A stretch of DNA of 64,000 nucleotides from Cymbomonas tetramitiformis. Lineage: Eukaryota; Chlorophyta; Pyramimonadophyceae; Pyramimonadales; Pyramimonadaceae. Location: positions 19,418 through 83,417 of the forward strand of contig LGRX02035356.1 in the NCBI GenBank assembly GCA_001247695.2, read 5' to 3'. Every line of letters starts with the position of its first letter. The stretch's first letter is position 1. Positions 43,695 to 53,210 of this stretch are shown in pieces. A model generated the notes under the pieces. The model searched no databases and was not told the origin of the DNA. It was given only the letters and a program-made list of their open reading frames with translations. The translations under genes and the position numbers were made by a program.

Positions 43695-46600
43695 ATGCCC
43701 ATGTATTCAGATGAGGAGGAATGCCTCGGTCGGTCGGGCCGGCGTGGGGGGGGTCGGGCCGGCGCCGCCCCCGGCTCGGCCGTGGGGTCCGGTCGGTCGG
43801 GGTCTCGCACTGCGAACCTGCCAGCCGGCCCAGGCTCTGGGGAGTTCTGGGGCGCAGCAGGCGGGTCAGACAGCCGGGATTGGCGCTCCCGTGAGAGGGG
43901 GGGGGGAGTGCGGCGCGCGCTTGCGCGCCAATACGTCGGTGAAACCCTCGAGGTTACACCGGCGCGCACGCCCCTGAGAGCCCCTCCAGGGTTGTCTGGT
44001 GGGCCCCCCAGGGCCTCGCCACCAAACACCCCTTCACCAGCGAGGGTCAGTGAGGTTGAGCCAGTGTCCGAGCTCGCATTGAGCTCGGCGCTACGGCAGC
44101 CGGCGCGCCGGAAGCGTGCGTCGCCCGAGGCCCCGGCACCGCCGGCGGCAGGCGCCGGCTCCGGGTCGGACTCGGACCGCTCTGCTAAGGGGTTGAACCC
44201 CTCGGCAGCTCCCTTCTCCCCACTCCCTGCGTCCAGCAGGAGTGCGAGTAGTAGGGTCGTCCGTCAGGAACCGACGTCGGGACCGGCAGCATCCTCCCTC
44301 TCTTCCCTCGTGGGGAGCGAGCAAGGGAATCTCATCAGTGCCCCAGGGCGCTTTGAGGTTTACCGAGCCAGTGACTGGAGTCCCCCGGCAGAAGGGGAGT
44401 CTGATGATGTCCGGCGCCCAGAGCAGCTAGACGTCGTCCGGTCACGGGGGCGCGAGTCTCGCATCCAGCCCAATCCGGCTTGGCGAGGAGAGCGACGTCA
44501 GTCCATGCTCGCATTGGCCCTCCGTCAATGGAGCACCTGGGCGCTGAATTCAGCGCAACGACGTGCGAGAGTCTCCCTGCCATCTCGTCAGCGCGCAACA
44601 GCGCGGCTTGCGTGGGTCGCATGGAGGGCCGGGACGGACCAGTCAGCGCATCAGCGCGAGCTCCAGCGCCTGGCATTCCAAGCGTGGAATGACGTCACCC
44701 AACAGGTCGCCCAACTTCAAGGCCTGTTTGACAAAGGCAGTCGGCGCCGGGTCGAGTCCTCTTTCGCAGCATGGCGCCAACATGTCGTCCAGACACAGGG
44801 TCTGTGGCGCAGAGGCAGACGTCAAGCTGGAGCTGTCTTCATGGCATGGCACCAGCAGACGATGCTCGCCAAGGAGAGGAGCACCTGGAGGGTTGGAGCC
44901 CGGAGACACCGGATGACCCAGATGGGTAGGAGGTGTCTTCGCGAGTGGCGCCGGCTCCCCAGGACGACCCCAGTCAGCTCGGACTCGTCCCAGGGAACGA
45001 GTGCCCGCCGTCCGGTAAGGAAGGCGGGAACCTCATCCGGTGTCAGCTCTTGCTCGGATTCCGACCAGGAGTCTATGTGGCAGGACATCCGTCGAGGCCT
45101 AAAGCGCCTGGGGAAAGACCACCCGCTGTCAGGGCTAATGTGGTTCCAGCTCAAGGACTATGGGCTCTCCGAGGACGGCGCTTATCGCCTGGAGATCCAC
45201 CAGCAGTCAGTCTCCGAGTCCAGGGTGTTGATGCAGCAAAAGCGCGAGGACCTCACAACTCCCTTGGGAGGTGTAGATTCTCTGTCTTTGCCATCAACGC
45301 CGGCAGACCAGGGGAGCTGGTACGCCAAGGGGCGGACCTCCAGGAGGTAAGGAGAGCGGTCGTCGCGGCCGTCAGAATGAGCGGCTGCACCCGGAAGTCA
45401 CACAGGGGTCTTAGGAAGTCAGGTGCAGCACCTCCGAGTTCCGCAGCCCCCGGTGGGAACTGGTCGAACCGGTTTGCTCCTCTCTCGTCCTCATCGGAGG
45501 AAGAGCATCCCGCGGAACGTCCGAGGCCCAGGACTCAGGCGCCTAAGCCGAGCGGCCCCAGTCGCCCGGTGCCTCGCACCCGGAAGCCCAGGCGAGCACC
45601 ATCGGTCCCGCACCCCGGTCCGACTTCCTCAGGGAACACGTCGTCGTCCCCGGAGTCCACTTCGAGCAGGAACAGTCAGGACCTGCAAGAGCTGAAGGAA
45701 GCCTGGCAGAAGGAGTCGCAAGCTCGGGAGGCGGCTGCCGAGGCTCGCCTGGAACAGCTGTCCTCGGCAACTCCAAGAGAGTCAAAGAGCTGCCGAGGAG
45801 CGCAGGATCTCCGATCAGCGCGCTGCCGAGGAACGCAGGGTCTCCGAGCGACGCGCTGTCGAAGAGCGCTGGGCTGCAGACCGGCTGGCCGCAGAAGCCC
45901 GGGAGACTGCCCGGCAGTTGGCTGTCGACGAGAGCGTCGCTCAGCAGGTAGCCGCCGAGGAGCGGCGAGCGGCAGCCGAGGCCCAGCTGGAGGAGAGGCT
46001 GCAGGCGGTCATAGAGTCACAAGTCCAAAGGCTCGCCCTGGTTCAGGCCTCGCCCCCAGGGCCCGTGGAGTCAGACGCTCGGGGGCCCTCAGCGGCAGCG
46101 TCGAGTCCGGTTCAGGGGACGCCCATCTCCCGAGAGGGACATGAGCTGGTAGAGCCGGCTTCCGTCGTCACCTGTGACGTCGAGAACCGGGACGTTCAAA
46201 GCCCTCCGGAGGAGTCGCGCGTGGACGTGACAGCGTCTCCACCGCACTCATGGGACTTTATTTCCCTTCCTATACAGGTCTGCGACGCCCTCCGGAAGCA
46301 CGTGGTCGGGTATGCCACCTCGGGGATCGATGCCCAACGCCTGTTTTACGACGCTGCTCGTAGGTATCGCACCCTTGGTCAGGTCGCCGGGTGCTTACAC
46401 CCTTCCAACCAGATCAGGCAGTGCCTGAAGGCAAAGTTCTCGGACGAGGACAGGGTCCTCGGGGCCCAGGTGATTCACAGTCTCACGACGGCCTTGGCGT
46501 CCGTCGCAGAGAGCTGCGCTCGCTGTGGGTGCGGGCACGAGGAGAGCCCGGTGCGTATGTGGGCGTGTCAGGCGAGCGCTAAGAGAAGTGTGGTGGCGTT

Positions 46601-48000
46601 CATGAAAAAGGTGTACCTGCCGGTGTGTGGGTTTTGCGCCGCGGACGTGTGGCCCGGTGCTTTCGACCACTTTCCGGCTGTGATGCCACTTCCGATTCCT
46701 AAGGCGGCAGACACACCGGGAGACGGGGGGGGGATGGTCCCTCAACTGGAGCACTCGGAGCCAAACGAGCTTTCGGAGATGCCCGGTGCCGGCAGTCATG
46801 GTGGTCCTGGTGGCTCGGGGGGCGGTGACCCTGGAGGGCCGGGAGGCCCGGGGAGTCCGGACGAGGACCCTGGCGGCGATGGCGAAGACGGGGATGGCGA
46901 CAGCCAGTTCACCTTCTCGTCTTCCTCTCGTTACAGGGAGCCCCGGAGCCATTACAGTCGTAAGGACGAGCAGCACGCTCAAGGAGGCCACCAGAGCCAT
47001 GGAGAAGGCAGTGGACAAATACCACACAGAGGTGGAGGGGTCGTCCCACGTCTTTGGTCGGCTCCTCCGATTTGTTCGGCAGGTCAGGGAGGTTCGGGAA
47101 CTGGAGCCGGTGCGCTACGCCATGGAGATGGCGCGTCTGGGACCACTAGAGAGCGGGGGTGAGGAGAAGGTGTTGTCGGACCACTCCCTGCTGTCAGAAG
47201 TGGCCAGACACTGCTTCGGCAAACTCAGCTCCGAGTACCGCGAGCTTTCCTCGGTGTTGACGGAGGCTCGGGAAGGTAAGAACCTCACCTTGGACGTCAT
47301 AGTGGTTCCCTTGGCGCAACTGGTGATGCCCGACAAGGGGGAAATGGCGTCGATCGGTCCGTTCCTGCGTCGTGTGCGTCAAAGTCAGGACAGACAGACT
47401 CGCACGGTCCGCGAGTTCTGGGACGGGGTGCACCTTGCTCACGACATCGTGAGCATGCTGGCTGCCCACGAGCTCACCTCTCCGGTGCCGGAAGAGGAGT
47501 TGCTGGAGATATTCCTTACGGGATTGATACCGGAGATAAGGAGGAAGGTCTTCCTTATAGCCGAGAGGAAAGGCGCTTCGGTTCTGACTCTGAGCCGGAC
47601 GGCCAGTAAAGGCCGCCACGAACTCCTGACTTGGGCCATAGAGGCTGAGCGGGAGTTGCGGCAGAGCCAGGATAAGACGAGCCGCTCGGTCCAGCTGCTG
47701 GCCCACGTAGATGTCACGGAGGAGCTGCTAGCCATGGCGACATCCGCTGGCGCTCCGACACCCACACGGCAACGACTCGGCTCCCCAGAGTACGAGGGCT
47801 GCCGTCTGTGCAAGAGCATGGACCATTATGCCCGCGACTGTCCGCAGGCGAGCCAGCGCCCGAAGGAGGGGGCCAAGTGCCTCCTGGAGGACACCCTGGC
47901 GTTAATAGGGGACGAGTCGGTGGAGGAAGCTTTGGCTGCCATCGGTTTGGATTTTGTCCAGGAGGACGCTCCCCAGCCCGGGGCGTCCTCCCCGCAGTAA
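43695..48000 (+). pseudogene. gag: gag of the Ty3/gypsy element, spread over four frames
   Basis: Starts at ATG 43695 (MPMYSDEEE). The first part is Gly/Ser/Pro-rich, then has about six helices each with a central Trp (LRQWSTWAL, LAWVAWRAG, LAFQAWNDV, SFAAWRQHV, VFMAWHQQT, CLREWRRL), a pattern like Sfi1-type repeats. Next come a Ser-rich linker, a charged coiled coil (RAAEERRISDQRAAEERR), a Gly/Asp-rich spacer and a capsid-like region (EPVRYAMEMARLG...FWDGVHLAHDIVSMLA). A perfect CCHC knuckle CRLCKSMDHYARDC lies at 47801-47842, with a TAA at 47998-48000. The reading frame changes near 45310, 45780 and 46970. In so young a copy these may be assembly indels in G-rich DNA or real inactivating mutations. 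Confidence 0.75.
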
Positions 48001-51000
48001 AGGGCGCGGGCCCCGTCACTGCGGGGTCAGGGGGACAAAAGGGCCCCGCGCCGGCGTCCACGGCGATGCAGGTGCTGCATGATAGGTGGAGAAGGTGTGG
48101 GAGACACCTTAGTGGCAGCGCCAGGCGCCACCTCAAGAGCCAGAGTCGAGTCGAGAGGTATGAGCAGGAAGGTTTAGACATGCTAGCCGCCACCCGCACG
48201 GAAAGCCCAGAGCCTCCCGAGCGGGAACCGGTCGAGCAGCGCGTCCAAAGAGAGCAGGCAAACTTCTGGAAGTCCGCCAGAACCCCAGCGACCGCCTCAG
48301 GTCCGCGTCCCGAGGAGCCGTGGGAGCTGCTCTGTTGGATCACCGGTGCGGACACCCGGGGTAAAAACCGGTCGAGCCACACAGTTGAGCCACGGGCAGT
48401 CTACCAACAGCACCTGGAGAACCTGGGGTCGGATGTTGCGAGAGTTCGCGGGCACTGGAAGTTCAGAGCTCAGCGTTTACCCCCCAGAGTTAGGAAAGCC
48501 TTTCAGGCCCAGCCGCCAAGTGCTCGCCTGCGTTCCGCCATCAGGGCGCTAGAAAGGTATCTAAAGCTGGAAGAGTCAGAGGTCCGGTCGGTCAAGTCCC
48601 TTGCGCTTTGGAGGGCAGGGCAAAGGCGGATGCGCCAGAAGCTTGGACCCACGACTAGTACGCCCCAGTTGAATCGAGAAGAGTTAGATAAGCGCTTGAA
48701 GCGGCTCGTCAGGGTGCGCGAGTTCAATCGCCGACGCAAAGCCATCTTGGATCAGGAGTTCGGACGGTTTGTTCGCGTTGCCAAGCCCAAGCCCGCCGAG
48801 GGAGAAGAACTCTCACCACCAGAGAGAACTTCAAAGCCCAGTCGGCCGTGGTTGACCCGAAGCAGGGCTCGCCAGGCTTTGGGCCCGAAACGCAGACCAT
48901 GGCTGACTCCTGAAGACAAGGCGCTTCGAACCTCTCGATTGCAGCTCAGGTACGAGTTGGAGGGTAGGGACCCGGCTTCTACCTCAACAGAACGCCATGC
49001 GGACTTCCACGCCTTCGTAAAGGAGGAGTTGGAAAGGGAGAATAGGGAACTTCAGCAAGACAATGAGCCGATGCACCGGGACGAGCAAGTCAGAAAGCAC
49101 ATAGCGGCTAAACTGGCTGCAGCGTCAGTCCAAGTCGCGGTGTCCCCCCCAGACTTCCCAGAGCGCAGCGCAGTTCAGAAAGCAGTCGCCATCGGCCTGC
49201 TAGCGGACGCGTGTACTTACTGCCTCCCGGACTGTGACTCCGACGCAGAAACGTCAGTCACCCGCCTGGACTGCATAATGCAGGACGGCGATATCAGTCC
49301 GAGCTGGTGTGAGTCCCTGGCGGCGGTGTCCTCGATGGGAGCGCGCCCGAGGAGTTTCGACAGGCACAGTCGCACACCGACGTTGTTGCTGTTTTGGGCC
49401 TGGATTGCGGGCGTCAGAGTCAAAGTGTTAGTGGATTCGGGAGCATCCACCAATATCATCGCAAAGAGTACACTGCAGAGGCTCTCCGGCGTCAAGCCGG
49501 TGCGCCACGAGCAAGCCATGCGTGTTCGAGTGGCTGACGGCACCACATATGATGCTAATTCCTGCATCAGGCCCAAGCTCCTTGCTGAGACGTCGAAGGG
49601 GTCTTACGGCCAGCAGGTTGAGCTTCGGGTAATGCCACTCGACCTCAAGGTGGATGTCATCCTGGGGGGTCCTTGGCGGGCGAACCTTTCCCCGGTTACG
49701 CTGGATTATAAGAACTGGGGTTCGGTCCGGTTCACCAAGGGCAGGGAAGAGGTCGTCATCACCGGCTGTTCGCCGGGGTCACCGGACCCCAGTCGGTCCA
49801 AGGACACGGCAATGGCACTGGTACAGGGAGTCCTTTTGAGCCAACGTCGAGCTCGCCGGGACCTGCGGACCCTCCGAAACAGAGAGGGGCAGGCTTTCGT
49901 CGTCTACCTCGGCCCCGATGGGACTTTTGGCGCGTTGGCCTGCAACAAGGGGGGGGGAGACTCCGACGACGACGAAGATTCCCCCAACGATGTTGTGGCA
50001 GGCCTAGCGTCAGAACCCTCCTCCGGGTCCGAGGATGGTGAAGTCAGCGTGCGTCCCAGCGCAACGGTGCCGGACGGAGCTGAGGAGTCTGAGGGGCCGG
50101 GAGGGTTGGTCTCGGACAGTTCCGAGTCCGGCTACAGTGACGTGGAAGGAGCATGTCATTTGCAGAGAGTAGGGGCGGTGGTCGAGGATATTAGGCCACA
50201 GGGATTTGCGAGCACGGTCGACGAGGCCGGGGATCACCCTGACCCTCTCAGCTTTTTCGCTAGCAAACAGGAGGCGAACGGAGCATTTGCGTTGCTTCCG
50301 CCAGCGGTGCGTAGGCAGGCGATTGAGGATCACGCGGCCGGGAAGCCACCCACCTGGCACGCGCAGGCAGCCGCGGCGCTCCAGCAGGGCCGGGGTCTGG
50401 TCGCGGAGCGCCGACCCCGCGCACGGCGTAAGCGAGTGCGTTGGCGTGACCAGGTCGCAGCAGTCGGTCAGCCTGGTGCTGAAAGTGGCCCTTCCACCGA
50501 GCAGCCACCGGGACCAAAAGTCCCCACTGTCCCGAGTCCTCAGAGTCAGAAGTCGCGAGCCTCGGCACCAGTCCCGCCGCCAGCTCCGCAGACCACAGAC
50601 CCGCCGGTACCGGCCGCCCCGCCAGGTACTACCTCGCCGCCAGCCCCACAGACTGCTCAGGCCTCCCCGGAACCGCCGGAGGACGAGATAGACGAGACGG
50701 TGTCGCCGGAAATCTGGCAGCAGCTTAGGGATCTGGAAAAGGAGTTCGCAGATGTCATTTGCACAGAGCTGCCGGAATCAGTCCAGTCAAGGGAATTCAA
50801 GTCCGGCGTCCGGCTCAGGCCAGATTGGAATGGGAACGCCTTGCACCGGCGAGGGTACAAGCTGTCGCAGGAGGAGTTGCGGCAACTCCGGCAACAGCTA
50901 GATGAGCTCTTAGCCAAAGGGTACATACGACCCTCGGCCTCTCCGTGGGGCTGCCCTGTGCTGATGGTCCCCAAGCCGAGTAATCCCAAGGAGTTGCGTC

Positions 51001-53210
51001 TAGTCATTGACTACAGACAGATCAATGAGATCACAGTCAAGGACAAGTACCCCCTCCCGGATGTCCAGAGTCTCCTAGATGATCTACAAGGGGCTACCGT
51101 CTTCTCTACGATGGATGCCCTTTGGGGATTTTGGCAGGTCCCTATGAAAGCAGAGGACGTGGAGAAAACCGCAATGACTACGCACTTTGGAGCGTACGAG
51201 TGGTTGGTCATGCCTATGGGATTGTCAAACTCCCCAAGTACCTGGCAAAGGATGATGCAACAGTACCTCGGGCACCTACCCTTTTGCAGAGTATTTGTAG
51301 ATGACATCATGATTTTCTCGGCCGAGGTTCCGGGTAAGAGCGCCCATGAGGTACACCTCGACCACCTCCGCCAGGTCCTGGAGGCATGCCGAAAGAATTC
51401 AGTCTACCTCAAAAAGTCGAAAGTCAAATTGTGCAAGCGATCAGTCCGGTTCCTAGGGCATGTGGTGGATCGGGATGGATGTCGTCCACAGCAGGATAAG
51501 GTTGCGTCGGTACGCGATTGGCCAGACCTAGAAACTGTCACACACGTGCGACAGTTTCTGGGCATGTGTGGCTTCTACCGGAGGTACATCCAGAACTTCG
51601 CAGATATCGCGTACCCGTTGACCCGCCTCACCAAATCCGGCGTGGACTGGACCTGGGGCGAGAATGAAAAGGCAGCATTTAAACAGCTAAAAACTGCCTT
51701 GATCTCCTCCCCAGCCTTGGCCCTACCTGATCAAAAGGGTGCAGCAGACGGTTCCAGACCCTTCTTTGTGCAGACAGATGCCAGTGGAGTAGCACTAGGG
51801 GGTGTACTCATGCAGGATCAGGGACGAGGCTTACAGCCCTTGGCCTTTGAAAGCCGGCAGTTCTCCAGCGCAGAGCAGAACTATCACGCTGGGGAACGGG
51901 AGCTTTGTGCCATCCATCATTGCACCACGGTCACCTGGAGACATTATCTGATTTTCACATCATTTAAGCTCATGGGAGACCATAAACCCCTTCAGTGGCT
52001 CTTCGCCCCAGCTAGGGAGCTCAGCCGACGTCAGGCTCGCTGGTACGAGGACTTGGTAGAGGTAGGAGTCCATCAGATGGAGCACGTGCCAGGGCGCTGT
52101 TTAGTAGTACCAGACGCGCAGTCCCGGCGACCAGACTATCAGGAAATGTCAGCCAGAGAAGGGTTGAAGGAAAAAGGGATTGTGGATCGCGCCACGGATG
52201 GGCCCAGAGACTCCGCACCGGCAGGCAAGGGGTCCGAAGAGGACGAGGATCCTACCTCTGTCCTCGGGGCAGTGGATTGCACCACCGATGGATCTGATGG
52301 ACCCGAGTACTCTGAGCCGAAAGGCAAGAGATGCGAAGGGGACGAGGATCCCACATCTGTCTTAGGCGCCACCTTCGAGTATAGTGATTCCGAGGACGAG
52401 TCCTTCCCTCCCACCAGTCCAGCACCGGTCATTGGTGAGCTCACCCATCTGAATGGGCTCACGTGGGTAGAGTCGCCGGCCCTTTGGCTGGACGCAGCTG
52501 CCACCCTAGCAGTAGGCGAGAAATCCTTGAGGGATGCCGAATCGCTAGCAGTCATGACCAGAGCAGACCGAGCTAGGGAACAGGCCACAGCAGAAGTCCA
52601 GAGTCACCCGAAGTTCCCCCACCCTGAGGCCCAGAGTCATCCAAAGGCAGCCGGAAAGGTACCTGAGCCCGTTAAGCCCCCAGAAAGTAGCTCCCACTAC
52701 GACCAGGTCGTAGATCGCCAGGACTGGAAGCTGATCAGGGAGCGCTTTGAGGAGATAGCAGCCCAGTACGGGGTGTTTGACGTTGACGCGTGTTGCGACT
52801 CCATGGGCGTTAACCGGCAGGTTGACACCTATTGGACCGATTGCTTGAAGGAAAAGTGGCGCGGGAAACACGTTTGGTGCAACCCCCCTTACACGAAGGA
52901 TTCCGACTTGATAGAAAGAATTCTTCGGCATTTCCTTGCTGAGTGGCGCGCCGATCCGGAAAACACCTCGGCGATGTTCCTTCTGCCAGACTATGACGCC
53001 CCCTGGAGACGGTTGATTCACCCCAAGTATGGGCTTCATCCGGTCAAGGTCTTTGACACAAAGGACGAAAAAGGTCGTCCCAACCACCTCTTCGAGTCCC
53101 CTGATGGAGGTCGACCCCCGCTGCGCTGGCCGGTCCTTCTGGTGTGGGCCCCAGCAGCCAGCAGGGCAAAGCCCCGAGCGCCGCCTGCGCGAAAGGACAG
53201 TGAGGCATAA
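47808..53210 (+). CDS. pol: pol part 1: protease, RT, RNase H and Dam-like methyltransferase
   Basis: The open frame overlaps the gag end in the -1 frame, so it is probably made by ribosomal frameshifting rather than from its own ATG. A basic Arg-rich region comes first, then an aspartic protease (VLVDSGASTNII, residue about 541). RT follows with LRLVIDYRQIN and FVDDIMIF (about 1163; FVDD replaces YVDD). RNase H has QTDASGVALGGVLMQD (about 1322) and HVPGRCLVVPDAQSRRP. After an acidic linker with two copies of EDEDPTSVLGA comes a phage-type N6-adenine methyltransferase domain (about 1640-1780): VFDVDACCDSMGVNRQ, YWTDCLKEKWRG and the catalytic WCNPPY. It ends at TAA 53208-53210; the frame continues in phase after this stop into the integrase. 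Confidence 0.9.
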   Translation: MQEHGPLCPRLSAGEPAPEGGGQVPPGGHPGVNRGRVGGGSFGCHRFGFCPGGRSPARGVLPAVKGAGPVTAGSGGQKGPAPASTAMQVLHDRWRRCGRHLSGSARRHLKSQSRVERYEQEGLDMLAATRTESPEPPEREPVEQRVQREQANFWKSARTPATASGPRPEEPWELLCWITGADTRGKNRSSHTVEPRAVYQQHLENLGSDVARVRGHWKFRAQRLPPRVRKAFQAQPPSARLRSAIRALERYLKLEESEVRSVKSLALWRAGQRRMRQKLGPTTSTPQLNREELDKRLKRLVRVREFNRRRKAILDQEFGRFVRVAKPKPAEGEELSPPERTSKPSRPWLTRSRARQALGPKRRPWLTPEDKALRTSRLQLRYELEGRDPASTSTERHADFHAFVKEELERENRELQQDNEPMHRDEQVRKHIAAKLAAASVQVAVSPPDFPERSAVQKAVAIGLLADACTYCLPDCDSDAETSVTRLDCIMQDGDISPSWCESLAAVSSMGARPRSFDRHSRTPTLLLFWAWIAGVRVKVLVDSGASTNIIAKSTLQRLSGVKPVRHEQAMRVRVADGTTYDANSCIRPKLLAETSKGSYGQQVELRVMPLDLKVDVILGGPWRANLSPVTLDYKNWGSVRFTKGREEVVITGCSPGSPDPSRSKDTAMALVQGVLLSQRRARRDLRTLRNREGQAFVVYLGPDGTFGALACNKGGGDSDDDEDSPNDVVAGLASEPSSGSEDGEVSVRPSATVPDGAEESEGPGGLVSDSSESGYSDVEGACHLQRVGAVVEDIRPQGFASTVDEAGDHPDPLSFFASKQEANGAFALLPPAVRRQAIEDHAAGKPPTWHAQAAAALQQGRGLVAERRPRARRKRVRWRDQVAAVGQPGAESGPSTEQPPGPKVPTVPSPQSQKSRASAPVPPPAPQTTDPPVPAAPPGTTSPPAPQTAQASPEPPEDEIDETVSPEIWQQLRDLEKEFADVICTELPESVQSREFKSGVRLRPDWNGNALHRRGYKLSQEELRQLRQQLDELLAKGYIRPSASPWGCPVLMVPKPSNPKELRLVIDYRQINEITVKDKYPLPDVQSLLDDLQGATVFSTMDALWGFWQVPMKAEDVEKTAMTTHFGAYEWLVMPMGLSNSPSTWQRMMQQYLGHLPFCRVFVDDIMIFSAEVPGKSAHEVHLDHLRQVLEACRKNSVYLKKSKVKLCKRSVRFLGHVVDRDGCRPQQDKVASVRDWPDLETVTHVRQFLGMCGFYRRYIQNFADIAYPLTRLTKSGVDWTWGENEKAAFKQLKTALISSPALALPDQKGAADGSRPFFVQTDASGVALGGVLMQDQGRGLQPLAFESRQFSSAEQNYHAGERELCAIHHCTTVTWRHYLIFTSFKLMGDHKPLQWLFAPARELSRRQARWYEDLVEVGVHQMEHVPGRCLVVPDAQSRRPDYQEMSAREGLKEKGIVDRATDGPRDSAPAGKGSEEDEDPTSVLGAVDCTTDGSDGPEYSEPKGKRCEGDEDPTSVLGATFEYSDSEDESFPPTSPAPVIGELTHLNGLTWVESPALWLDAAATLAVGEKSLRDAESLAVMTRADRAREQATAEVQSHPKFPHPEAQSHPKAAGKVPEPVKPPESSSHYDQVVDRQDWKLIRERFEEIAAQYGVFDVDACCDSMGVNRQVDTYWTDCLKEKWRGKHVWCNPPYTKDSDLIERILRHFLAEWRADPENTSAMFLLPDYDAPWRRLIHPKYGLHPVKVFDTKDEKGRPNHLFESPDGGRPPLRWPVLLVWAPAASRAKPRAPPARKDSEA
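52700..53180 (+). other. Dam-like N6-adenine methyltransferase domain within pol
   Basis: The order DWKLIRERFEEIAAQYGVFD, VDACCD...N, YWTDCL, W-G-HVWCNPPYT and later FLLPDYDAPWRRLIH follows that of the phage DNA N-6-adenine-methyltransferase family (PF05869), in which the polymerase-like NPPY loop binds the flipped adenine. All core elements are present. Its place between RNase H and integrase is unusual for Ty3/gypsy. Activity as 6mA writer is an inference. Confidence 0.8.

Noticed and set aside
47808..47840. The ATG at 47808 as the true start of pol
   Set aside because: It lies within the gag zinc-knuckle codons; the -1 overlap with gag fits frameshifting better. No slippery heptamer was found, so the exact mechanism is open.
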